The notes below the pieces were generated by a model. That model was not told the origin of the DNA and ran no database searches. It worked only from the letters and a program-made list of their open reading frames with translations. A stretch of 32,126 nt of DNA. Origin: Chloroflexota bacterium. Its GTDB lineage: Bacteria; Chloroflexota; Dehalococcoidia; Lucifugimonadales; Lucifugimonadaceae. The translations under genes and the position numbers were made by a program. The DNA lies in NCBI GenBank assembly GCA_002730555.1, contig PCAM01000023.1, positions 1 through 32,126 of the forward strand, written 5' to 3'. This document shows positions 17,016 to 23,982 of this stretch, piece after piece (within the stretch, counting starts at the first letter, position 1; the number at the start of each line of letters is the position of its first letter).

Positions 17016-18215
17016 TTGGCGAACTTCGACACCAGTTTCCAGATCGAATCGATTCAGACCTTTCACATCGCACTTGAGGGCGCGTACTGGGAAGACTACC
17101 GCCGTGACGAGGTCGTTTCTGCTACCGAACGGTTCGAGTTCAAGGCCGGTTGGCCAACGGTGTACGCGCTTTCGATTGAGACGGCGCTTGTAAAGATCAA
17201 GTTCAGCGACGGAACAACCGGCTGGGGCGAGGCGAACGTGCCTATCGGCCCTGAGGTCTTCTGCCTTGTGCTAGAAAACCTGGTGCAGCCGATGGCGAAG
17301 GGGCGGGAGTTCGGGCACCCGGGCGATCTGAACGAGTACCTGTACCTGGCGCAGCGCGGGCGGGGTTACTTCAGCGGTTTCTGGCAGGACGCGCTCGCCG
17401 GGCTGGACATTGCTATCTGGGACGCGCTCGGCAGGCGGGCCGGAGTTCCGGTGGCGGAAATGATCGTGAACGACTCATCTTTGGCCACCCCGCGAAAGGA
17501 GCTGCCGGTGTACCTGTCCGGGATACGAAGTGCGACGCTACCGGAACGCATAGACCGCGCCAACAACTGGCTCGATACCGGGTTGCAAGGTGCGAAGATA
17601 TTCCTGACCGGTGATCTGGACAGTGGGCTGACCGAACTCGCAGCGCTACAAAAAGGCGTCCCCGGCATGGATCAGTGGATGGTCGACACACTGTGGACGC
17701 TTGAGGGCGACGATCCGGCGCGTGGCAAGCGTGAATTCGGTGATATGGGGGTGCGTTTTCTTGAGTGTCCCATCAATCCGGAAGACCTTGAGGGGCACCG
17801 GAAGCTGATGGGTTTGCCGGGGGCGCCGATCGCCATTGGCGAGCACTTCCGCACGTCACGGCAGCTCCCCGAGTGGCTGTCGCCGCGCTCGTTTGACGTA
17901 TTCCAACCGGACATCGGCCGCACGGGCATCACCGACGGCCTGAAACAGATGGCGATGGCGCGCGCTGCCGGCATCCCCACGACTCCCCACATGGGCAACG
18001 GCGTAGCGGTGTTCCAGGCGGCGACGCTGCAGTTTTCGGCCGTCTGCGAGCCCACCCATCTCCAGGAACTACAGGCCGGGCACTACGAGAAGACGCAGGC
18101 GCTCACCGATTCAGCCTGGGTGTACAGAGACGGCGGCTTCACACTCCCGGATCGTCCGGGCCTGGGCGTTGAGGTCGATGAGGACGCGCTACAAGACTTC
18201 CTTGTAAAGAAGTAG
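17016..18215 (+). CDS. Enolase-superfamily (mandelate racemase-like) enzyme with an altered active-site lysine
   Basis: Capping domain plus TIM barrel of the enolase superfamily, whose members abstract a proton alpha to a carboxylate with Mg2+. Visible positions are: TTGWGEA in the capping domain; K194 in LQGAKIFLTG; candidate metal ligands D224 (WMVDTLW), E250 (FLECP) and E276 (IAIGEH); and an Asp-His dyad as D299 (FQPDIGRTGI) and H325 (TPHMGNG). Mandelate racemases usually have K-x-K, and related dehydratases K-x-H or K-x-R; here the second position is Phe196. The Asp-His dyad suggests a dehydratase- or epimerase-type reaction using the His base only; this is inference. Length 399 is normal. 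TTG start with AAGGGA five bases upstream. SAR202 genomes are known for expanded enolase-superfamily paralogues. Confidence 0.85.
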   Translation: MANFDTSFQIESIQTFHIALEGAYWEDYRRDEVVSATERFEFKAGWPTVYALSIETALVKIKFSDGTTGWGEANVPIGPEVFCLVLENLVQPMAKGREFGHPGDLNEYLYLAQRGRGYFSGFWQDALAGLDIAIWDALGRRAGVPVAEMIVNDSSLATPRKELPVYLSGIRSATLPERIDRANNWLDTGLQGAKIFLTGDLDSGLTELAALQKGVPGMDQWMVDTLWTLEGDDPARGKREFGDMGVRFLECPINPEDLEGHRKLMGLPGAPIAIGEHFRTSRQLPEWLSPRSFDVFQPDIGRTGITDGLKQMAMARAAGIPTTPHMGNGVAVFQAATLQFSAVCEPTHLQELQAGHYEKTQALTDSAWVYRDGGFTLPDRPGLGVEVDEDALQDFLVKK

Positions 18216-18236
18216 GAGGCGCCACGTGATCCGTTC

Positions 18237-18265
18237 TTGACTTGGTTCAGTGACGAGGTGAGAAT
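18237..18265 (+). promoter_or_regulatory. Candidate promoter for the NIPSNAP-thiolase cluster
   Basis: TTGACT (18237-18242) and GAGAAT (18260-18265) are separated by 17 bases, 50 bases before the NIPSNAP start. The -35 matches 5 of 6 and the -10 matches 4 of 6 of the sigma-70 consensus. It lies in the 100-base gap after the enolase gene. Confidence 0.35.
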
Positions 18266-18303
18266 CCGGGCGGATGTCCGAACCCCGTGGCCCGAAGGGT
18301 TTC

Positions 18304-18310
18304 AAGGAGG
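18304..18310 (+). promoter_or_regulatory. Strong ribosome-binding site that fixes the NIPSNAP start at TTG
   Basis: AAGGAGG ends five bases before the TTG at 18316. The in-frame ATG at 18274 lies upstream of this site and would place it inside the coding region, so the TTG is the better start. Confidence 0.7.
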
Positions 18311-18315
18311 CAGAT

Positions 18316-18642
18316 TTGCTCTACGAACTGCGAATTTATGAGTGCTTCGGTGGGCGTTTGCCCGCGCTCCACAGGCGGTTCAACGATCACACGACCGAAA
18401 TCTTTGAACGGCACGGGATCAAGAACATCGGCTACTGGACGAACGAAGTCGGCCCATCCAGCGTCGAGCTGATCTACATGATCGCCTTCGAGGACTGGGG
18501 GCACCGTGAACGGGCCTGGGCGTCATTCGGAAGTGATCCGGAATGGCAAAAGGTCCGGGCGGCATCGGAAGAGGACGGCCTCATAGTGAAGAACGTCCGC
18601 AACCAACTGTTGAAACCTACTCCGTACTCGCCCCTGCAATAA
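18316..18642 (+). CDS. NIPSNAP-family protein
   Basis: With the TTG start the protein is 108 residues and opens LLYELRIYECFGGRLPALHRRF, split after the typical NIPSNAP beginning (iyElR-Y---pg-l--l--rf). The body continues with HTTEIFERHGIKNIGYW, an LIYMIAFEDWGHRERAWASF block and DPEWQKVRAASE, all family-typical for this ferredoxin-like alpha/beta-barrel fold. NIPSNAP proteins are small dimeric proteins of largely unknown biochemical role that often sit in bacterial catabolic operons. The extended 122-residue version from ATG 18274 would add a non-conserved segment. The thiolase-like gene follows after 37 bases, suggesting one transcript. Confidence 0.88.
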   Translation: MLYELRIYECFGGRLPALHRRFNDHTTEIFERHGIKNIGYWTNEVGPSSVELIYMIAFEDWGHRERAWASFGSDPEWQKVRAASEEDGLIVKNVRNQLLKPTPYSPLQ

Positions 18643-18679
18643 CCTCAACGCAATAAACTCTCAGGAAAGGAACAGCCCC

Positions 18680-19843
18680 ATGCCCGTAATGGACAAACTC
18701 CAGGCCATCTCCGGAACGGCCGCCATCGTCGGCGTAGCCGAGTCGGACCAGATAGGCCGGACCCCGGACAAGGGCCCGTTGGAGTTGCACGCCGAAGCCG
18801 GCCGCAACGCACTCGCGGACGCCGGGATAGACAAAAGCGAGGTCGACGGGGTCTTCACCGCCGGCTACTCCACATATGACGTCGCCGAGTACATGGGCAT
18901 CACGCCCCACTTCACCGACTCGACATCGGTCGGCGGCTCTTCTTTCGTAATCCACATCGCCCACGCAATTGCCGCCATACAGGCTGGCTACTGCGAGGTG
19001 GCGCTGATCACCCACGGACAGACCGGTCGATCCGACCGCGCCCGTGCCGGCGGCAACCCCGGGCTGCCGAGCGCGCAGTACGAGACCCCGTACGGGATCA
19101 TCGGCCCACCCGTCGCCTACTCGCTGGCGGCAAACCGCTACATGCACCAGTACGGCGAGGACCGCACGCGTGAGGCGATGGCAAACGTCGCCGTCTCGAC
19201 GCGCAAGTGGGCCAACATGAACGAGAAGGCCTACTTCTACGACACGCCGATGACCTTCGACGAATACCACGACTCCCGCTGGATCTCCTGGCCGTTCCAC
19301 CTCCCGGACTGCTGTCTGGTGACGGATGCCGGCGCGGCGATCGTGATCACGTCCGCAGAGCGGGCGAAGTCCACCAAAAAGGGCGCTGTCAACATCCTGG
19401 GAGCGGCGGAAGGACACGACCACGCCGTCCTCCACCAGATGCCAGACCTGACACGGACCTGGGGCCGGCACTCCGGGCCGCAGGCGCTTGAGATGGCCGG
19501 CGTCACGCACGACGACCTGGATCTGGCGATGATCTACGACTCGTTCACCTACACGGTGCTCGCAACGCTGGAAAGCCTGGGCTTCTGCGGACCGGGAGAG
19601 AGCCCGGACTTCGTGGCCGACCAGCGCACCGCCCCCGGAGGCAACTTCCCGCTCAACACGAGCGGTGGCGGTCTTTCTTACACCCACCCGGGCATGTACG
19701 GCATCTTCACGGTTGTTGAAGCCGTACGGCAGCTCAGAGGTGAGACCGGACAACGACAACTCGATGAATGCAAACTGGCCATGGCACACGGCACGGGCGG
19801 ACTTCTTTCGTCCACTGGTACCGTGATTCTGGGAAGGGACTAA
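18680..19843 (+). CDS. Thiolase-like (SCP-x/Ltp2-type) protein lacking the nucleophilic cysteine, copy 1
   Basis: A 387-residue thiolase-fold protein of the SCP-x/lipid-transfer-protein thiolase group. Typical blocks are IVGVAES near the start, ALADAGIDKSEVDGVF, LPDCCLVTDAGAAIVIT, DLAMIYDSFTYTVLATLESLGFCGPGE split by turns, NTSGGGLSYTHPG and QLRGETGQRQ. Where thiolases carry the acyl-accepting Cys, this protein has TSVGGSS (about 82-88). The C-terminal catalytic Cys position has AHGTGG with His370. His336 of THPG is kept. Classical thiolysis is therefore unlikely. In the Ltp2 family, cysteine-less thiolase-fold proteins paired with a DUF35 subunit are retro-aldolases acting on acyl-CoAs; a similar role here is inference. 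A DUF35 gene follows seven bases later. Confidence 0.88.
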   Translation: MPVMDKLQAISGTAAIVGVAESDQIGRTPDKGPLELHAEAGRNALADAGIDKSEVDGVFTAGYSTYDVAEYMGITPHFTDSTSVGGSSFVIHIAHAIAAIQAGYCEVALITHGQTGRSDRARAGGNPGLPSAQYETPYGIIGPPVAYSLAANRYMHQYGEDRTREAMANVAVSTRKWANMNEKAYFYDTPMTFDEYHDSRWISWPFHLPDCCLVTDAGAAIVITSAERAKSTKKGAVNILGAAEGHDHAVLHQMPDLTRTWGRHSGPQALEMAGVTHDDLDLAMIYDSFTYTVLATLESLGFCGPGESPDFVADQRTAPGGNFPLNTSGGGLSYTHPGMYGIFTVVEAVRQLRGETGQRQLDECKLAMAHGTGGLLSSTGTVILGRD

Positions 19844-19850
19844 CAGAGAT

Positions 19851-20267
19851 ATGGCAGACGGATACAACAAGCCGATCCCGATTCCGCAGCCGGAATCAGA
19901 CAACTACTGGGAGGGCGCAAAGGCCGGCGAGCTGCGTCTTCGCAAGTGTGATGACTGCAACCAGGCGTACTTCTACCCGAGGAACATCTGCCCGGAATGC
20001 GGCAACAACAACACGTCATGGATAGTGGCCAGCGGCAACGCGAAGATCCACACCTTCGCAATCGTCCACCGGCCCCCACACCCCGGTTTCATGGACGACG
20101 TTCCGTATGTCCCGGCAATCGTGGAGCTTGAGGAAGGCCCGCGGATGGCGACGCAGATCATCAACGTGGAGGCCGACCCGTCAGTGATCTCCATCGACAT
20201 GGCGGTGAAGGTAGTTTTCGAGTCGATCACCGACGAGATCTCGCTGCCGAAGTTCGAGCCTGCGTAA
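19851..20267 (+). CDS. DUF35 / Zn-ribbon OB-fold acyl-CoA-associated protein
   Basis: A 138-residue protein with an N-terminal rubredoxin-like zinc ribbon (CDDC and CPEC, about residues 33-52, in the context LRLRKCDDCNQAYFYPRNICPEC split by turns). A C-terminal OB-fold follows (IHTFAIVHRPPHPGF, VPYVPAIVELEEGPRM, VKVVF). The family (OB-fold, acyl-CoA-associated) acts as an obligate partner of thiolase-fold enzymes, for instance in the Ltp2/ChsH2 steroid-degradation aldolase and in archaeal thiolase/HMG-CoA synthase complexes, where it shapes the CoA tunnel. Its place between two near-identical thiolase-like genes suggests it serves both. Confidence 0.92.
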   Translation: MADGYNKPIPIPQPESDNYWEGAKAGELRLRKCDDCNQAYFYPRNICPECGNNNTSWIVASGNAKIHTFAIVHRPPHPGFMDDVPYVPAIVELEEGPRMATQIINVEADPSVISIDMAVKVVFESITDEISLPKFEPA

Positions 20268-20283
20268 ACGAACACGCAATGCG

Positions 20284-20321
20284 TGTGAGAAGGGTGGATC
20301 ATCCGGTCCGTCCTTCTCACA
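20284..20321 (+). terminator. Long perfect hairpin between the DUF35 gene and the second thiolase-like gene
   Basis: TGTGAGAAGG and CCTTCTCACA form a perfect 10-base stem around an 18-base loop, starting 16 bases after the DUF35 stop. No T-run follows. It may terminate or attenuate transcription, or separate mRNA levels of the first three genes from the second thiolase-like gene. Confidence 0.45.
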
Positions 20322-20374
20322 AACCGTTTCGGCGTCGGAAGACGCGCCAGGCTGAATACCAGAGGACGTATTAG

Positions 20375-21538
20375 ATGCCAGTAATGGACAAGCTCAAGGC
20401 GATATCCGGCTCGATCGCTATCGTCGGCGTTGCTGAATCGGACAACATCGGTCGTGTTCCGGAAAAGGGCCCGATGGAACTGCACGCTGAGGCCGGGCGC
20501 AACGCGCTAGCGGACGCCGGGATAGACAAAAGCGAGGTCGACGGGGTCTTCACTGCCGGGTACTCGACTTACGACATCGCAGAGTACATGGGCATCACGC
20601 CCCACTTCACCGACTCGACATCGGTCGGTGGCTCCTCTTTCGTGATTCACATCGCACACGCAATGGCCGCCATCGCTGCGGGTTACTGCGAAGTGGCGCT
20701 GATCACGCACGGCGAGTCCGGCCGCTCAAACCGGGCGCGAGCCGGCGGCAACCCTGGACTGGCCGGGGCGCAGTACGAAGCGCCATACGGCATCATGGGC
20801 GCGCCGATCGGCTACTCGCTGGCCGCAAACCGTTACATGCACCAGTACGGCGAGGATCGGACGCGTGAGGCGATGGCAAATATCGCCGTCTCCACACGCA
20901 AGTGGGCCAATATGAACGAGAAGGCCTACTTCTACGACACGCCGATGAGCTTCGACGAGTACCACGACTCCCGCTGGGTATCGTGGCCCTTCCACCTCCC
21001 GGACTGCTGTCTGGTGACGGACGCCGGGGCGGCGATCGTGATCACTTCAGCCGAACGTGCAAAGTCGACCAAGAAAGGCGGTGTAAATGTCCTGGGTGTA
21101 GCCGAGGGTCACGATCACTCTGTTCTGCACCAGATGCCGGACCTCACGCGAACCTGGGGCCGGCACACCGGACCACAGGCGCTTGAGATGGCAGGACTGT
21201 CGCACGACGATCTTGACCTGGCGATGATCTACGACTCGTTCACGTACACCGTGCTCGCGACGCTTGAAAGCCTCGGCTTCTGCGGACCGGGTGAAGGCCC
21301 GGACTTCGTCGCAGACCAGCGCACGGCGCCGGGCGGCGACTTCCCGCTCAACACGAGTGGCGGCGGCCTATCCTACACGCACCCGGGTATGTACGGCATC
21401 TTCACGGTCGTTGAAGCCGTTCGACAGCTCAGGGGCGAGACCGGACAGCGCCAGTTGGACACCTGCGAACTGGCCATGGCCCACGGCACAGGCGGGACAC
21501 TGTCCTCTACCGGCACCGTGATCCTGGCCCGGGACTAA
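20375..21538 (+). CDS. Thiolase-like (SCP-x/Ltp2-type) protein lacking the nucleophilic cysteine, copy 2
   Basis: Same length (387) as copy 1, with only about 36 differences by eye, i.e. about 91% identity. The TSVGGSS segment at the nucleophile position, THPG and AHGTGG are identical. Changes cluster around residues 116-146 and near the C-terminus (DECK versus DTCE, GLLSS versus GTLSS). At the DNA level, tracts of 44 and 47 identical bases alternate with stretches diverged at third positions. An AGAGGA ribosome-binding site precedes the ATG. No second DUF35 gene follows; the next element is a terminator-like hairpin and then argF. Confidence 0.88.
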   Translation: MPVMDKLKAISGSIAIVGVAESDNIGRVPEKGPMELHAEAGRNALADAGIDKSEVDGVFTAGYSTYDIAEYMGITPHFTDSTSVGGSSFVIHIAHAMAAIAAGYCEVALITHGESGRSNRARAGGNPGLAGAQYEAPYGIMGAPIGYSLAANRYMHQYGEDRTREAMANIAVSTRKWANMNEKAYFYDTPMSFDEYHDSRWVSWPFHLPDCCLVTDAGAAIVITSAERAKSTKKGGVNVLGVAEGHDHSVLHQMPDLTRTWGRHTGPQALEMAGLSHDDLDLAMIYDSFTYTVLATLESLGFCGPGEGPDFVADQRTAPGGDFPLNTSGGGLSYTHPGMYGIFTVVEAVRQLRGETGQRQLDTCELAMAHGTGGTLSSTGTVILARD

Positions 21539-21572
21539 GGACCAGGCGCAGGTCGCGTATCGAATCAGCTCA

Positions 21573-21606
21573 GTTAAGGGGCGGGCTCTCGGGTTCGCCC
21601 CTTAAC
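21573..21606 (+). terminator. Strong hairpin closing the thiolase-like cluster
   Basis: GTTAAGGGGCG and CGCCCCTTAAC form a perfect 11-base stem with a 12-base loop, 34 bases after the stop of the second thiolase-like gene. The following bases are not T-rich. This is the best terminator-like structure in the plus-strand half of the window and marks the boundary to the housekeeping block. Confidence 0.6.
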
Positions 21607-21727
21607 GCTCCTCGTAAATACGATGAAGAACTAAACGTAAGAGGAATACAATTGCTCTTTGCGTTCGCGAATCTTGCAGGCGCCTACTCGGGCACGAACG
21701 CCAGGCTGGTATTCACAGGACACCGGA

Positions 21728-22648
21728 ATGAGCAACGTTCGCCACTTTCTCTCGGTCACAGATCTCGCGCCTTCAGAGCTCCGAGAGGTGATCGCGCGGG
21801 GTCGAGCGTTGAAAGCAGGCGAGCCATCGGGGGCGCTCGCAGGTAAATCCATCGCTATCCTGTTCGAGAAGCCGTCCCTGCGCACCAAGCTCAGCTTCGA
21901 GGTCGGCATATCCCGGCTCGGTGGCCACCCGATCTACTTTTCGCCCGAAGAGGTCGGACTCGGCAAACGCGAGCCAGTACAGGATGTGGCGCGCGTTATG
22001 TCGCGCATGGCGGACGCGGCGGTGATCCGGACCTTCGACCACAACATAATCGAAGAGTTCTCCGCGGCAGCGACCATCCCCGTTATCAACGCCCTGACCG
22101 ACGGAGAGCACCCCTGCCAGACGCTGGCGGATCTCCAGACCATCGAGGAGAGCAAGGGCTCGCTCAAGGGCGTCAGGGTGGCGTACATCGGCGACGGCAA
22201 CAACGTCGCCATCAGCCTGGCCCTCGGAATGGCGTCCACCGGCGGACACCTGACCATCGCATCCCCTCCGGGCTACGTACTGCCCGAAAAAACGGCAAGC
22301 GATGTGGTTCCGTTAAACGCAGCGAGCGGCGGCAGCTTGAAGCTGATCACCGATCCCGTTGAGGCGGTGAGCGGCGCCGACATCGTGTACACGGACGTCT
22401 GGACAAGCATGGGCCAGGAAGAGGAGAGGCGGGCACGCCTAGAGGCATTCAAGGGCTACCAGGTGAACCCGGAACTGCTAGATAACGCCCCGGCAGGGGT
22501 TTGCTTCATGCACGACCTGCCGGCGCACCCGGGCGAGGAGATCTCCGACGGGCTGCTCATCGATCCAAGGTCGATCGCGTTCGACCAGGCGGAGAACCGG
22601 CTTCACTCGCAGGCCGGTCTACTGCACTACATGTTCACTCAAGGCTGA
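21728..22648 (+). CDS. argF: Ornithine carbamoyltransferase (or close paralogue) with an altered HCLP motif
   Basis: Transcarbamylase with the carbamoyl-phosphate loop FEKPSLRTKLSFEV (46-59), HPCQTLAD (128-135), the ornithine-domain start VAYIGDGNNVAISL (151-164) and DVWTSMGQE (223-231). The family's ornithine-side motif is normally HCLPAHRGEE; here residues 262-271 read HDLPAHPGEE, so the ornithine-site Cys is Asp263 and the usual Arg is Pro268. The C-terminal AENRLHSQAGLL is normal. The enzyme should make citrulline for arginine synthesis, but the substitutions leave room for a different amine acceptor. The 306-residue version from ATG 21728 fits the family; upstream in-frame start options add unrelated residues. 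No other arg genes are adjacent. Confidence 0.88.
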   Translation: MSNVRHFLSVTDLAPSELREVIARGRALKAGEPSGALAGKSIAILFEKPSLRTKLSFEVGISRLGGHPIYFSPEEVGLGKREPVQDVARVMSRMADAAVIRTFDHNIIEEFSAAATIPVINALTDGEHPCQTLADLQTIEESKGSLKGVRVAYIGDGNNVAISLALGMASTGGHLTIASPPGYVLPEKTASDVVPLNAASGGSLKLITDPVEAVSGADIVYTDVWTSMGQEEERRARLEAFKGYQVNPELLDNAPAGVCFMHDLPAHPGEEISDGLLIDPRSIAFDQAENRLHSQAGLLHYMFTQG

Positions 22649-22653
22649 TATCC

Positions 22654-23982
22654 GTGGCCCTTCCGGTAATCGCCATAGTCGGCCGGCCGAACGTCGGCAA
22701 ATCGACCCTGTTCAACCGGCTCGCCGGAGAACGAATCGCGGTAGTAAGCGACATCGCCGGGACGACGCGCGACCGAGTCTCCGCCGACGCAAAATGGGGC
22801 GATGAGCGCTTCATCCTGGTGGACACGGCTGGCATAGAAGGCAACAGCGAGGACATCTTCTGGCCGGACATGCAGTCTCAGGTACTGAAGGCGCTCGACG
22901 AGGCCGACGCCCTGATTTTTGTGACGGACACGTACCAGGGCCTCACTCCCGGCGACCGGGACGCCGCAAACCTCATACGCCGCTATCACAAACCCGTCGT
23001 CCTCGCCGCCAACAAGGCGGACAACATCGAACGTGAACAGGACGCGGTCGAGGCGTATGAACTGGACCTGGGCGATCCCGTCCCCATCAGCGCATATCAC
23101 AACATGGGGATCACAGATTTGATGGCCGCCGTGATGGGGACCGTGGTGACGGAGGAAGAGGAAGAGACCGAGCGGGACGTTCGTATCTCAATCGTGGGCC
23201 GGCCAAACGTGGGCAAGTCCGCGCTTTTGAACGCGTTGACGGGCGAGGAACGCGCGCTCGTGAGCGACATACCGGGCACGACCCGGGATTCGGTCGACAG
23301 CCGTTACCACTACATGGACGGCGACACGGGCGTTGAATCCGAACTCGTTTTCATAGACACGGCAGGTCTTCGCAGACGCGGCAATATCGAACAAGGCATC
23401 GAAAAGTACAGCGCCCTGCGGACAATCCAGTCGATCGAGCGCTCACACACGACGCTGATCGTCCTTGACGCGACCGAGTTCGTGACTGCCCAGGACCTGC
23501 ACGTCGGCGGATTTGCCTCCGAGGCGGCGCGCGGGCTTGTGGTGGTCGTGAACAAATGGGACCGGGCGCGGGAACTCAAGTTGACACGGGAAGAGGCCGA
23601 GGAAGAGATCCGGGACCGGTTCAAGTTCCTTCCGAACTCGTCGGTCGTGTTCACGTCCGCTTTGACCGGACGCGGCATGAATCGACTACTCGAGGCCACC
23701 GTCCGCACCCATGCCGAGTGGACCAAACAGATAACGCCCGGGGATCTGACCCGGACCGTCATCGATGCCCTCGCCACGCATCCGCCGCCCCGGGGGGGAT
23801 ATCGGAGGGTAAGATTGCGCAAGGTTGCCCAGACCCGGACCGGCCCTCCCACGTTTACTTTCCACATGGCGAACCCGGACTTAATACACTTCTCGTACCG
23901 TCGTTATCTTGAAAACCGTTTGCGTGACGCGTTTGGATTTGATGGCAGTCCGCTGCGGATGCGATTTGTAGGGGGAGCTTGA
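22654..23982 (+). CDS. der: Ribosome-associated GTPase Der (EngA)
   Basis: Double-GTPase involved in 50S ribosomal subunit assembly. Domain 1 shows GRPNVGKSTLFNRL near the N-terminus, GTTRDR, DTAG and NKAD. Domain 2 repeats GRPNVGKSALLNAL, PGTTRDS, DTAGLRRRG and NKWD. A KH-like domain closes the protein, with PPPRGGYRRVRLRKVAQTR split by turns, TFTFHMANPDLIHFSYRRYLENRLR split by turns, and a PLRMRF end. The GTG at 22654, five bases after the argF stop and behind AAGG, gives 442 residues with the family-typical start ALPVIAIVGRPNVGKS; the frame's upstream extension overlaps argF and is not coding-like. The plsY ATG overlaps the stop. Confidence 0.96.
   Translation: MALPVIAIVGRPNVGKSTLFNRLAGERIAVVSDIAGTTRDRVSADAKWGDERFILVDTAGIEGNSEDIFWPDMQSQVLKALDEADALIFVTDTYQGLTPGDRDAANLIRRYHKPVVLAANKADNIEREQDAVEAYELDLGDPVPISAYHNMGITDLMAAVMGTVVTEEEEETERDVRISIVGRPNVGKSALLNALTGEERALVSDIPGTTRDSVDSRYHYMDGDTGVESELVFIDTAGLRRRGNIEQGIEKYSALRTIQSIERSHTTLIVLDATEFVTAQDLHVGGFASEAARGLVVVVNKWDRARELKLTREEAEEEIRDRFKFLPNSSVVFTSALTGRGMNRLLEATVRTHAEWTKQITPGDLTRTVIDALATHPPPRGGYRRVRLRKVAQTRTGPPTFTFHMANPDLIHFSYRRYLENRLRDAFGFDGSPLRMRFVGGA

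Noticed and set aside
18617..19903. A 428-codon open frame antisense to the first thiolase-like gene
   Set aside because: It lies exactly opposite a well-conserved gene, and its translation (many Arg, Val, His, Gly) is what GC-rich third-position bias produces on the reverse strand. No family resemblance.
21652..21846. Short frame with a good ribosome-binding site upstream of argF, possible leader peptide
   Set aside because: It runs out of frame into argF and becomes Arg/Ser-rich. It has no run of a regulatory amino acid codon and no clear attenuator hairpins.
22501..22653. N-terminal extension of Der from an ATG inside argF
   Set aside because: The extension is Arg/His-rich shadow of argF. 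The GTG at 22654 gives the standard Der N-terminus.
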